From positions 11,653,001 through 11,717,000 of the forward strand of contig OX327697.1 of NCBI GenBank assembly GCA_946807835.1: a DNA stretch of 64,000 nucleotides, in the 5' to 3' direction. The notes under the pieces are model-generated. The model had not been told where the DNA came from. It searched no databases and saw nothing but the letters and a program-made list of their open reading frames with translations. The translations under genes were made by a program, and so were the position numbers. Within the stretch, counting starts at the first letter, position 1. Every line of letters starts with the position of its first letter. Positions 50,684 to 62,389 of the stretch are shown piece by piece. This DNA is from Ailanthus altissimus (taxonomy: Eukaryota; Streptophyta; Magnoliopsida; Sapindales; Simaroubaceae).

Positions 50684-51554
50684 AAGAACATTGAAGTATA
50701 GGAAGGCAAGAGAGAAGAAGAAATACCAACACCTCGATGAAGCAAGCAAAGAGAAAGGAAAGGAAAAATCACTTCCCCAATCTAAGATTAAAGTCTTTCT
50801 GAAGAGACACAATGAGAATGCAACAAAAGATACTGTCCGAGGTTTAATTGCAAAAATATAGAAGCCAAAAAAGAAGAAAGCCAACAAGATCACTTACACA
50901 AATGCTTCCATCAGCACCTTTGACCCACCATAAGAGGATAAGAAGCCCCGTTAAGACGATGACGTTAAATCAAGCACTACTTAGGAGGTAACCCAAGGTA
51001 AGCATTATTATTATTATTATCATTTTTTTCTTTTTTTTTAGCACCTTCAAAAACAAAAAAAGGGATCAACGCTGCAGCGAGAGAGTTCAACGTGGCAGCC
51101 GATAGGAAATTCGAGTCCATACTGCCCCTGTGGTAAACACTATAGCGCATCAGCGAGAATTTTAATAAGTAGCCCACAACGAGCCTTCAGCGCTACAGCG
51201 ACGAATGAGTATCACGTCAGATCTAAATCATTGCTCTAGTGACGGAAAGTCGGCACTACAGCGAAATTTGAACAGAGAAGTCTCTTACTTTCACTTCTTT
51301 ATTTTTTGACATTGGGGACAATGTCTAAAGTTTGGGGATGGGAAACACTTTCTTGTGTTTGTTTTGCTGCATGATTTGAGTGGTTATTCTTGTGGGTTAA
51401 ATTTTTTTTTAGTTAGTTTTTTTTTTAAGATGATTATTAGTCTATGATAAGAAAAAATATACATGGCTGAATTTATTTTTACAAATTCCTAAGGAATGAT
51501 AGATACCTGAGACACTTTTGGTTATCTAAGTTTAGGAACAAGTTCGACCTTATG
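50684..51554. other. Noncoding 3' interior of the rearranged gypsy element
   Basis: Lysine-rich translations just after the protease (to about 50930) have stops and no known domain. Then come an ATT repeat (51005-51022), AGCG-rich sentences (51065-51260) and the GGGGACAATG block. Confidence 0.45.
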
Positions 51555-51659
51555 TATAATCACCATTCTTTTTTAGCACTTTATAAGGATGCATAGTTAT
51601 AACTATTACTTAGTTAACTATGCATGCTTATAAAGTGATAAAAACGAATGGTGATTATA
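51555..51659. repeat. 105-bp near-perfect palindrome
   Basis: Left arm TATAATCACCATTC... (51555-51605) pairs with right arm ...GAATGGTGATTATA (51611-51659), with few mismatches and a loop of about 5 bases. It sits exactly where gypsy interior gives way to mid-LTR sequence. Confidence 0.8.
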
Positions 51660-51660
51660 A

Positions 51661-52960
51661 AAAGCGAAATAAGAAAAGATGACCTGTCCTTCATCGCATT
51701 AGTGACAGGCCAGCGCCCCAGCTCTATCTCTTCACCGAGCCAGCAACAGACCAGCGCTCCAGTGCCGACCTGTCCTTCATCGCGTCAGTGACAAGCCAGC
51801 ACCTCGGCTCTATCTCTTTATCGAGCCAACAATGGGCCAGCGCTCTAGTGCCAACATTCCACCGCTCCAGCGGTGAGGCTTATTACACGCAGTGCCTTAA
51901 CAACAGTACCCAGCGGTAGTGTGAGTCCTAATCTTATGAGAATTGAGATTTGCAAGCTTATATTAATTCCTATAAAAGGTCACTCGTCCCCAAACTTTTA
52001 AAATGAACCTAGAGAACCCAAGAGTAATTCAAGAACACCAAGAATATAGAGCACAAGCTTTAAAGAGCAATTTAAGTTTAATTGAAGTAACCTTAGAGAG
52101 AGATTCAAGGCGTTCTTCGGCATCAAGAGTTTCTTAGGCAAAGCAATTTAGAGCAATTTGACGTCTATATCGGTTTGCTATTGATTGTATCATGATTTAT
52201 TATTATTTTTACTATTGTTCTCTTGTTGTCATGAACTAAATTTATTTTCTAGGGTTGAACTAAATATGTGTGCTTAATTGTCATATCTTTTTAATATTTA
52301 CTAAACTTAGTTCTTTGATATTCAAATTACTTGTTCTTAATGCTTCAATATATCTGGCCAATATATGGTGAATGAATTTGGTAATATTGTTGATAAACTC
52401 GGAAGAGAAATCATAATATTTAGACCTAGGTAATTTGATGCATGATTATAGAGTAACATTCAATGTTGCATATACAAGTTTCAACTTAGGATAAGAATAT
52501 ACCTAATTGGCATGTATGATCAATAAGACTTAATCTTAATGAATCTTAATTTATTAGAAGTACCATAAGAATATAGGTCTTTGGTAAATTAAGGTATATT
52601 TGCATGACCTTGGAAGAGGCTTGTGAATACATTAGTGTCTTGATCAATAACAAAGACTAAGAGAGTTAAATATTAGAGATTAATCATTAGAAAGCATATT
52701 GAGGGATAGTATTAATCCTACGTTTTCTCTATATTGCTATCACCTAATTCTCTTTGCATTGTGTTTTTGCTTTTATATTTTCTACAGTCATTCTTAGATT
52801 TTTATTTTTCTAAATAATTATTAGAAAAATATAATTTTAGTACTTAGTTAAAACGTAGAAATTATCCTTATGGGTTCGACATCCGACTTATTAAGTTCTT
52901 TTATTACATTACGATAGTGTATACTTGCGTTTAATTATAAGATATAGAAATATCGCATTA
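51661..52960 (+). repeat. 3' LTR of the rearranged gypsy element, 5' truncated
   Basis: Collinear with solo LTRs A-C from the GCGAAATAAGAAAA block onward, including the CCAGCGC cluster (51690-51920), a TATA-like CCTATAAAAGG near 51970 and the tail GGGTTCGACATCCGACTTA. The LTR head is missing. Confidence 0.75.
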
Positions 52961-54947
52961 ACAAGACAACCCCAAAATCTTAAAATATTTAAGACTTAAT
53001 TTTTTTTTAAGCAATATCTAATATGGATTAAAGGGAACAGTTTCGGATGGAACTCTGTTCAATATATGACCAGTAGTTTCTAAGGCATTACCCCACAGAT
53101 ATTTTGGGAGATAGATAAATCCTATCATCGATCGGACTATATCCAATAAAGTTTGATTCCTCTTTTCTAAACACCATTATGTCGTAGAGTACTTAGAGGA
53201 CTATATTGAGAAAAAATCTCATTCTCCTTTAAATAATTTAAAAATTCACTGCTCATCTACTCACCACCTTGATCTGATCGAAAGCACTTGATGTACACGT
53301 CGGTTTATTTCTCTACTTCAAGTTAGAACTCTTTGAACTTTTCAAAGGTTTATAACTTGTGTTTCATAAGAAACATATACCTGTGACGTGACAAATCATC
53401 GAAAAAGAGTACTAAGTATCAAAATCCATCGATTGTAGCGTGATTCATTGGATCGCAAACATCACTATATACCAATTCTAATAAATCAAAGGCACGGTGT
53501 CGAACACTAGGAAAGGAAAATTTGGTCATCATCCCTTGAATGCAGGATTCATAAATTGGATATGGCTTTATAGTCAGATCAGGTATCCAACCATCCATAG
53601 CCAGACGAGATAGGCATCTCACACCTATATGGCCAAATCTCATATGCAACAATTCTGTCTCATTTAACGTTTCTAAGCCACTACTAGTACTAGCTTGCAC
53701 ATTCATAATATTTCTAGTTGTATACAATATATATTGTTCATTAACTAACTGACACTCAGTTATTAATATATAAACATAAGAAACAATTTTGAATATAAAA
53801 AATGATACCCTTCACTGTCAAGTACATGAAGGAATATAATCTGTTTGATGATAATGGGTACAAAATAGTAATTATATATTACAGCTATTCTATTATATAG
53901 GAAAAGCAAATCAAAGTGTTCCACAGCCTTGACCTGTAGGAAATCACTATTTCTAACTCAAAGCTGTAATTCTCCACGCTGCAACAATCTAACTTTTCTC
54001 AAACCCTGCAACACATTATAGATGTGAAAAGGACATGAGGTATCTCATACCCAACCAGGACTAGCATCAAATGTTAAAGAAATATCAATGATAGATAAGC
54101 ATATACCTAGGGGAGTCTTTTTTATAATGGCAAGATAGTTGGGGCAGTTGCGCTTTCAATGCCCGTCCTCGCCGCAATGGAATCATTTTTCTTTGCTCTG
54201 CTTTTCTCTTGGGGCTTGAATAGAGGTCACTTCTGAGGACCCAATCTGGGTGTCTGCTTCACCTTCTTTTTCTTCTTCACTTTGGACTTCCCAGAAGCCC
54301 TTGGGGTAGAAGATGAAGAACCCTAAACATAGAGGGTCGTACCTCCTTTGTTCGTGCTCTTTTATGCTATCTTTAACATGTTATGAAGATCAGTATAGGT
54401 AAGGGTCAATCCTTGCATGTTAAAGTTCATAATGAACTGTGCAAATGACCCTAGAAATGATTGGAGAATCAAACTATTCCCTAATGAATTAATAAGTGAT
54501 ATTTCTATTGTCTTCAGCCTCTCGATATATCCAATCATCTTGAGGACACATGGATTCACTGGACTGCCTTTTGGGAGTCTAGCCTAAAAGAACACTTTGG
54601 CAACCCTGTATATCTCAACCTGAGGTCTGTCGTCAAATAACTCCTTCAGATAGAGCATAATACTATTAGCACTGTCTATGTGGATATGCTCTCCCTGCAA
54701 CTTCGTAAACATAGAGGCTAAGATGTAAGATTTAACTTTTAAATCATCATCCATTCATTTCTGATGTCTCTCTCTCCTTTAGGGAGGCATCATCAGAAAC
54801 ACCCCTGGGAAAAAACTGATTAATTACATATTCAAGCTTCCCAGAATCTAGAACAATTTTTAAATTCATCAGCCAATTTGAATATTTATTAGCACCCTTG
54901 AGTTGGTGTACATCAAGTATGTGCACAAAGGGATTGTTAGACGCCAT
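52961..54947 (-). pseudogene. Copia element 2: integrase, protease and gag
   Basis: Minus-strand continuation of 47728-49660. Gag starts at the ATG at 54947 (MASNNPFVHILDVHQLKGANKY...NWLMNLKIVL), a typical copia gag N-terminus. Gag continues with the NFNMQGLTLTYTDLHNMLK block (54362-54430), then a zinc-knuckle region near 54160-54180 and a protease trace. GAG-pre-integrase and integrase follow (LLHMRFGHIGVRCLSRLAMDGWIPDL, 53575-53650, and downstream pieces to 52980). Stops and shifts throughout. Unlike element 1, its gag retains the N-terminal block. Confidence 0.8.
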
Positions 54948-56120
54948 TATATCTTTTCAAGACAAAATAAAGAAAAGATGTTAGTAGAATTATTAAATTT
55001 ATTAAATCGTTAATTGAAATGTTTTAAATCATGGGTATAACAATTATAGATTTTTTTATCTAACAATTTCCACCCACAGCTTTACATAATCCCTTTAATC
55101 TCACAAATGGGATAACGATAGTTTAAACTCTTTAAACTATACATTGAGAAGTGAACCTCATTGGCATTTTACTCCAGCCTCACGCTAAAGCAATTTGGCC
55201 TTTGTAAACCCAACACGTAGATGGCTCTTGTCAATTATATCTCATGCAACTCTTACCATTAATCCTAAATATACCTTATCATTAGGCTAAAGCAATATTG
55301 CGTAAGCGTATTCCAAATTAACTTGTCAATGATCAAATATATGTTACTGACACTACCCTCATGCTAAAGCAATATTGGATAATACGTTTGCATATATTTA
55401 ACTCATCTCATATTTTACCAGCATAGTTCAAGTCACACCCACCAAATACCTCACGTTAAAGCAATATTGTGAAAGATCATAGTAACCCGTCTAATACCAT
55501 ATTGACAAAATAGACCATTATAAAATACTATCTCATAATGTAATATTATTTAATCTAATTAAAAGAGATTTTCAAACACTGGGTTCCATCTCATGAGAAG
55601 GTAATTCTCAATCAGTCATTTATTTCGTGCAAATATAACTAACCCCTACTAGAAGGGCTCTCATTATGATTACCAGCACAGAAAAAAAAAAACAGATCTC
55701 GGTTTATAATGCAGTCTAATAACTTTTATTACTGCATTTCATAAACCCCCACATGTATGATTAATTTTTTAATCAATTTAAATTATTTTTCTAAAGTGTA
55801 CAATGTCAGCGCCGTGGCACTGGGCTACCAGTGCTGCAACACTGGAGGCAATATACCCCCAATGACGCAGCGTTAACCCTTTAGCACTGTGGTGCTAGGG
55901 CCTAGAAACCCCAGTGCTATAGTACTAGGGTCTAGAAACCCTAGCGCTATGGTGCTAGAGCTTGGAAGGCTACAGCGTCGTGGCCTGGAACCCCGCCAAA
56001 AGGTCATGACTGTTGTCTGCTCGGTTTAGCATTTTCAACACTTGAAATGCATCACCATAGCCTCAAGACTTCACCAATAACACAACCAAATACTCTAAAT
56101 CACTCATATCAACACAAAAT
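54948..56120 (-). other. Leader of copia element 2 with four-copy motif and tandem repeats
   Basis: Untranslated leader. Four copies of a motif near CTCACGCTAAAGCAATATTG lie at about 55180, 55283, 55359 and 55450. About three ~30-bp tandem units (consensus GTGCTAGGGYCTAGAAACCC) occupy 55886-55975, in a GC-rich block (55800-55990). Confidence 0.6.
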
Positions 56121-56133
56121 TGCTCTGATACCA
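56121..56133 (-). promoter_or_regulatory. Primer-binding site of copia element 2
   Basis: TGGTATCAGAGCA on the minus strand, a perfect match to the plant initiator-methionine tRNA complement, two bases from the LTR edge. Confidence 0.9.
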
Positions 56134-56135
56134 AT

Positions 56136-57489
56136 TGAAAAGTGCTGATTATCCTAGGGTGCATGCATATGGTGTGAATTAATTACAACTAAATTTTACG
56201 CATATTAACATAATTACAGTGAAAGCTTGGAAATCTAATTTTCTAGTGCAATCAACACATAAAATTAAATCTCATTATAATAATGAAAAGATTTAGATTG
56301 AGAAATCACCTATAAGGCATTTAAAATTGGTATGAATTTGAGTTCCCGCCTGAAGTACACGCATAACCAATTCTAGTACCTAGCTTGAAGGGTTTGAGTA
56401 GCTAGAATGGCTACCCTTTTTCTTTTAACATTGTTTAACACTTAAACAATGAGATTAACCCCTTAGTCTTTATGCTTAACACTTAAGGTCTATATAAACT
56501 ACAAAGCTATTATTATTTTTACTTTAATCCAACATTTGAATCACAAAAATATTTTAGCCATTGTTTAAAATGTGGTCAGCCATTAAAGAAGAAAAGAAGA
56601 AGATCAATTATTTCTTTCAACACTTAAAGGATACGTATTTTTCCCAACACTTGGTAAAACCAAAGACTTCTCTCTCTTTCTTTATTTTGGCCGAGTGAAT
56701 CTTGCACAAATGAGCAAAAATGCTTCTTTTATTTGCTTTTAAATTTTTCTCTAATTTGACAAGAGATGTCCCACCAAGAATGGGCAAAAATGCTTAGCCC
56801 ATTTGCTTTTACTTCTTTGATTTGTTTATAGTAAACAAATAAAATAAGCAAAAACTTAAAAGCAAACAATTGAAGAAATATTTTTTATTTTGCAAATCAT
56901 AATTTAGCCCCACCTCTCTCATGCCCATGCCTTAATGTTTAATAATTATTTAAACAAATTGAATAACTCAAAACATGTGCCAATTGAATTCAATTCTTTA
57001 TTCATAACAATTCTTAACCACTCATTTTAATTTAATACTTTGACTTTGATTTGTTTATTCAAAATAAACAATAACCACACACTCGAACATCGCTTGTCAC
57101 ACAAGCAAGGGCATAATAGGAATTTTTTAAAGTCAAACAATAAATAGCCCACAATGTACCACGTGTCATTATCGAATTTATCAACAACTATTGTTCACTA
57201 ATTGATGTACTTAACATTTAAGTTTGACACATACACATCCCAAGGGATACTAGAGCAAATGTCTGGTATGCTGAAATTTACTGGATTAAACAATTCAATC
57301 TAGTACGCTGTTCCAATGCATAATTAGTACACTTCATATTGCGGGACTCCTGAGGTCCACTCTCAATTTTTTAAATATAACTTTTTTATGAGTTCGTGGT
57401 CGATGCCCCACGCATATGCCACGGATATTACAAATCAGTGCATTAGACTATACAAGTTTGGGTCAGAGTGTATACGTATAATCCTTCCC
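56136..57489 (-). repeat. 5' LTR of copia element 2, truncated
   Basis: Left edge TGAAAAGTGCTGATTATCC; collinear with 43402-44700 and, further right, with the LTR at 19890-22217. It stops abruptly after TACGTATAATCCTTC (57487), so the outer ~800 bp and any target duplication are lost. Confidence 0.75.
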
Positions 57490-58049
57490 TAAAAAAAAAG
57501 TGATAGTCCATATAATTGGAAATAAAATGAGACTTTGCTAAAAAAGAGATCCGAGAGAAGGCCAAATCTCATCGCCCATTCCAGGATAATCAAGTTATTC
57601 ACAAACATCCATGGATCGTCTACAAGTTGATCAAAATCCATCAAGCATATCATAAGAATAGATTATAATTTCTTTTTCACCATAGTAAAAATTAGGAACC
57701 CTAATACTGAATCATTGATGAATCCCTATGCAGAATAAACCTTCTGCTACCATAAAATGAAATGAAACCTATTTGCACCAAGTTTTGCTTATTGTGAGGA
57801 ATGATATACAACAAGCCGTGATCAATGGGGGAACTAAACTACTGCTTTTGTTTATCTAACCCTAGAAAATCCTAGCAGCCGTAACAAACCCTAACAGAGA
57901 ACTATGTATACTTTCTCTATGATTCTTGAGTTCCAATGTTTTTTTAATAAAAAAATTAATGTTTTAAACTAAAATTAATCTATCTGGCAAATTAAGTCTT
58001 TTAAACTAAAATTAATTATCAAGTAAAGCAATATTATGCTTTTAAACAA
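57490..58049. other. Unclassified non-repeat DNA with telo-box-like motifs
   Basis: Less retroelement-like than its surroundings. Plus-strand AACCCTAG (57858-57865) and AAACCCTAAC (57886-57895) resemble the telo-box found near transcription starts of plant translation-related genes. No exon is recognised in either direction. Before the foldback element inserted, this segment was contiguous with 62092 onward, downstream of RuvBL1 exon 4. Confidence 0.35.
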
Positions 58050-58768
58050 GAGAAATTTTCATAAATAGCCCATATTTTTAAATAATATTTTTTTAAGTAA
58101 CAAATGTAGAAGTTAATTTTTTTGTAGTCAAGAAATTAAAAGTTGGATAATTATACCCCTGGCTTATATTTTTATTTTCCACCAAATACTGGAACTAGCA
58201 CTCTCTATCTCTCTCTAAAAAAAACTTTAAAATCGACATTGTATAGATATGCTATTTTGAAATAACATAAGTGAAAGATGGATAGATTATGTTGTAAAAG
58301 TATTAAAAATGTATGAAAATAGGAAAAAAAAAATTCAACCAAAATTGAGTTTTCTAAAACAAAATGCGGTGGGCAAACATCTTATTAATTAAACAAAACT
58401 CGGCTTGCATTCTATAAACAATGTAGTTTTAAAGTAATAAATTATTTATTTTGTAAATGAATAAGCATCAAAGTGTAATGTGAAGAAGTAAAGAAGAAAT
58501 ATAGTGAATCGAAGAGAAATAGAGTAAATCAAGGAGAAAAAAATAACAAATCTATAAATTTTTGCTTATAATTTTGCACATGCCTTGTCACGCTCGATTA
58601 TAATTTAATTTTATTTTATTAATTATTAAATAATTAATAATTTTTAATTTAATAAATAGTTAATAATACTGTATAATTTTTATTTAATTAATTATTTTTT
58701 AATAAAGTAAATAAATTGGGGGCACTCATTGGGTGCTTCATACATGCGCCAGCGTTAGCATATAATGA

Positions 58769-60940
58769 TGACGTATTTTAAGGTGTATGCATGTGATTGT
58801 GTACATATTGAAAAACTAAACACATGTATCATATACACGAATTTGACAACGGAATTAAACATGTAATCAACATATACACATGTACTTAAATTCTTAACAA
58901 CTTAAGAATACATAAAACATACCTTTGAAGACCTCCGATGAAGATTTCAAATCTGAATTTCTTTGCTCCAACTTTGAGCTCACCTTGAAGTGCACTTTTG
59001 TTCAATTCTAGTTCACAATAATCCGATAGGATTGTGAAGTTAGAATAGCAGCAGTATAATCTCCAGCAACAAGGTTTGTATTACTTGAAAAAAAAATAAG
59101 AAGAATTTATTTTTGTTTTTCCTTTGGTTTTTTTCACAAGTCTTTGTTCAATGAAAAACTCTCTCAAAATCAACTTTTCTTTTTTCTCTCAACTCTTGCA
59201 CGAAAATTGATTCACACACTTGTTAACACAAAATGAAAATCAACCATTTTTAGTGCTCTCAACTTTTCACAAGTGCTCCACCAAAATTAGATTAAGTGGT
59301 CAACTACTAAAACAATTTTTTGTGGCCATTTTAATAGTCTAATAAAATTAACCATTAATCACAAAATGGTGCTCTACTTAACTTAATTTATGTTTCTCAA
59401 ATTAGGTATGTTTCCATTTAGGAATAAAATAACAAATAAATAAAATTATATTTTATTTATTTAAATAATATTTATTTAATTATTCAATAACTATTTGAAT
59501 AATGAATATTTACCTTATTTGATTTTACTAATATGGTTAATAGGTGAATTCATGGTAAAACAATTCATGGAATAAAATTGTGCCACTTGTTAATATCTAA
59601 TTAGTTAATAACTCTTGTCAACTAATTAAATAATATACTTAACATTTAAATCTAAACAAGTTCACAACCGGAGGAACTCCGAAATATATTTTCAATTTAC
59701 TGGAATTTTTAGGATAGAACTGTTCAATCCATTATACTGCCCAAGTGCACAATAAGTACATTTTATATTGTGAGACTCTCTAGGTCCACGCTCGAATTGT
59801 CAAAAAGAACTCCTCCATACGTTCGTGAACGATGCCCCACACACACGTTACAGATATTACAAAGTGGCGCATTAGATCATACAAGTTGAGGTTATAATAT
59901 ATTCATATAATCTCTTTATCATTTATATCCGGATAGAGCAAAGATATAAATCAACACCATCAAATCTCCATATGCCCGACCGAAAGCTTATCTCTAGAAT
60001 TGTATTTCAATAAATAATATTCTCAAATACTTTTGTAATATTATTTATCCCTAGGGTTAAACTCTTTTCCCGGGAATTACTGCTTATGGCCATAAGACTT
60101 TCTGAGATACAATCTTTAGAGTATTAGGATATAATACTCACCCAAATGAGCTAATGGATCCCATATCTATGCACACCAGACTCCATGAGCATCGGACCAT
60201 ACCTAGCGACACCCAGGGGTCATACCATGAAAAGTTTCTAACATGTGTGGAACCAAAGTATGGTGGATCACTCACAAGCCCACCGTGGCACTCAGGTTAA
60301 AGGACCACGAATACTAGTCAACTCAAAAGACCCTCAATTGACGGATTTATGGGATGTCTATTGTAGATATTTGTGAGTTTGTTCAGTATTCAGTCTTTAC
60401 TAAATACTTATATCTCTATACGAGCTTCCACTAAACTCATAGTTTGCTAAGACTAACCATCTGGATCATCCAGATATAAACATACACCAATCTATATGTT
60501 TATTAAGGTATTCACTGACAGACCAACATCAGTGAAGATAGATCATGAACATAATATTTGAAAACATATTTGCATAATAACATTTCCTAGCACTATTTAT
60601 AACTCTTTGCAACTACGTCATTACTAATATATTCTTAGGTTTTTATCTCATTTCAGACAAGGCACTAACTCTTTAGATATCGTTGACTCTTATAATCTGA
60701 TAACTCTTATTAGTGCCAACTCTTAGCATTTATAACTCTCAGCTTTGCTAATTCTTAGCACTGATCTAAACTCATTTAGATCAGAGTTGAACTCTTTCAA
60801 ATCGTACAATGTCTGAAACATTACAAGTATTTTACCATATATAAAATATAATTAACGATTTAATGAAATGATAATACTAGTATAATTATTAAACAAATAT
60901 TTATACATAAAGGGATGACACGTAAACACAAATCCCAACA
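58769..60940 (-). mobile_element. Solo copia LTR at the centre of the palindrome
   Basis: On the minus strand TGTTGGGATTTGTGTTTACG to ...AAAATACGTCA. Flanks AATGA (58764-58768) and TATGA (60941-60945) are a probable target duplication with one change. Related to the LTRs of copia elements 1 and 2 (shared GAGACTCTCTAGGTCCACGCTCGA-type blocks). Confidence 0.75.
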
Positions 60941-61562
60941 TATGACACATGGCACGCAGAATAATTTTTTATTAATAAATAAATACATTAAAATTCTAGA
61001 ATGAAATATTATTAAATGATAAATAAGTACTTTTTAATATAATTATTAAATAATTAAATAAATAAGTAATTATTTATTTAATTTTAAATTTTTGTTTAAT
61101 TTAGTTCATTATTATTTATTAAATAACTATTAATTGAATAAATTATTTATATTAAATATTAATTTTATTATTAAATAAATAATAAACATGTATTTATTAA
61201 ATTATAATTGAATCGTGCGCCTCAATCGCACATGTGCTAAATTATAGGCAAAAATTTTACAAAGGTTTTAGAAGTTGTGATTTTTTCTTTTTAATTCACC
61301 TTATTTCTTCTACACTTCATCACATTACATTTTAACACTCATTTATTTACAAAACAAATAATATATTACTTCAAAACTATATTGATTTTGAGAATGGTAG
61401 ACGTTTTTTGTTTAATTAACAAAGTATGCCTATCGTGTTTTGTTTCTCGAAAATTATGTTTTGACTGGATTTTTTTTTTTATTTCTATGTTTTTTTAACC
61501 TTTTTACAACATAATCTACCTATCTTTCACTTATTTTACTTTAAAATGACCAATCAACACAA

Positions 61563-61732
61563 GAATAATGCTAGGCATCCCGAATTATATCTCCAAAAAA
61601 TGATGTGTCAAGCAACCATTAGATGGTAAAATAGTAAAAATTTCAAAATCACCAATTCCACCATTTTACAATCCAATAGTTGCTTGACACATCATTTTTT
61701 TGGAATACAATTTGCGATGCCTAGTATTACTC
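61563..61732. mobile_element. MITE 1 (Mutator-like)
   Basis: 170 bp with terminal inverted repeats GAATAATGCTAGGCATC and GAGTAATACTAGGCATC. Perfect 10-bp target duplication ATCAACACAA (61553-61562 and 61733-61742). Internal inverted core ATGATGTGTCAAGCAAC / GTTGCTTGACACATCAT. Confidence 0.9.
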
Positions 61733-61914
61733 ATCAACACAATGTTGATTTTAGAGTGTTTTTAGAGAGAGTGTAGGTTTGAATGTTTGGTAGAGAAGGA
61801 AAATATAAGTCAATGGCATAATTGTCCAACTTTTAATTTTTTAGCTACAAAAGATTAACTTTTATATTTATAGCTAAAAAATACATTGCCCAAAAATATA
61901 GGTTATTTATGAAA

Positions 61915-62075
61915 GAATAAAGCTACACATTATAAGTTTGTATCTCAAATTATATCTAAGTAATGATGTGTCAAGTAATTATCGGATAATAGATAATTTA
62001 AAATTTATACCATTTTATCATTTAATAATTATTTGACACATTATTATTTAAGATACAAGATGTGTAGCAATATTC
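61915..62075. mobile_element. MITE 2 (same family as MITE 1)
   Basis: 161 bp, terminal inverted repeats GAATAAAGCTACACAT and GAATATTGCTACACAT. Perfect 9-bp target duplication TTTATGAAA (61906-61914 and 62076-62084). Shares the ATGATGTGTCAAG core with MITE 1. Confidence 0.9.
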
Positions 62076-62091
62076 TTTATGAAAAATTCCC

Positions 62092-62389
62092 TTTAAATAA
62101 TTATCTATTTTTAAATTATGTGTCCTTTTTAAGTGGATGTTAGATAATATAATAAATTATTTGAAATGAATTTATTTAATGAATGATACATGACATGTTA
62201 CTTATTATAAAAAAAACATATGTTTTTTCAAATAATTTTTAGGACATGAATTAAGTATAATTTTAAAAAAATAAAAAATGTTTTCATTTCCTTAAAAAAA
62301 AAAGAAATAGAAAAGAAATTTGTCAAAAAAGAAAAAAGCCCGTTCTCATGAGATGAAACCCGCCTTTTAGTTGTATTCAGACCCCTCAC
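62092..62389 (-). other. RuvBL1 intron 4 (first part) or truncated downstream flank
   Basis: AT-rich, beginning at the intact donor GTGAGG (62389-62384) after exon 4. No later RuvBL1 exon is recognised here or anywhere to the left. Confidence 0.5.

Larger units (their letters stand above)
49674..52960 (+). mobile_element. Rearranged gypsy element inserted in copia element 2
   Basis: Left end: only the first ~125 bp of the TGATAAGGGC-type LTR (49674-49798). Interior: a gag-protease reading frame, a lysine-rich region, then GGGGACAATGTCTAAAGTTTGGGGA (51311-51335), the typical block ahead of the 3' LTR. Right end: LTR sequence from about 51661 to GAAATATCGCATTA (52960), lacking the LTR's first ~250 bp. 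Reverse transcriptase, RNase H and integrase are absent. Copia sequence continues on both sides (TTATGTA... / ACAAGACAACCCC). A clean target-site duplication is not visible. Confidence 0.7.
58050..62091. mobile_element. Palindromic Mutator-like (foldback) element
   Basis: The left arm (58050-58768) and right arm (about 60946-62091) are long inverted repeats. For example, AGTGAAAGATGGATAGATTATG near 58270 is matched on the other strand near 61520, and TCATAAATAGCCCATATTT at 58060 near 61900. Ends are GAGAAATTTTC and, on the other strand, GGGAATTTTTC. The 9-bp flanks TTTAAACAA (58041-58049) and TTTAAATAA (62092-62100) fit a Mutator-type target-site duplication. No transposase is visible. Subtracting the nested solo LTR and two MITEs leaves about 1.5 kb, nearly all arm. 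Confidence 0.75.
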
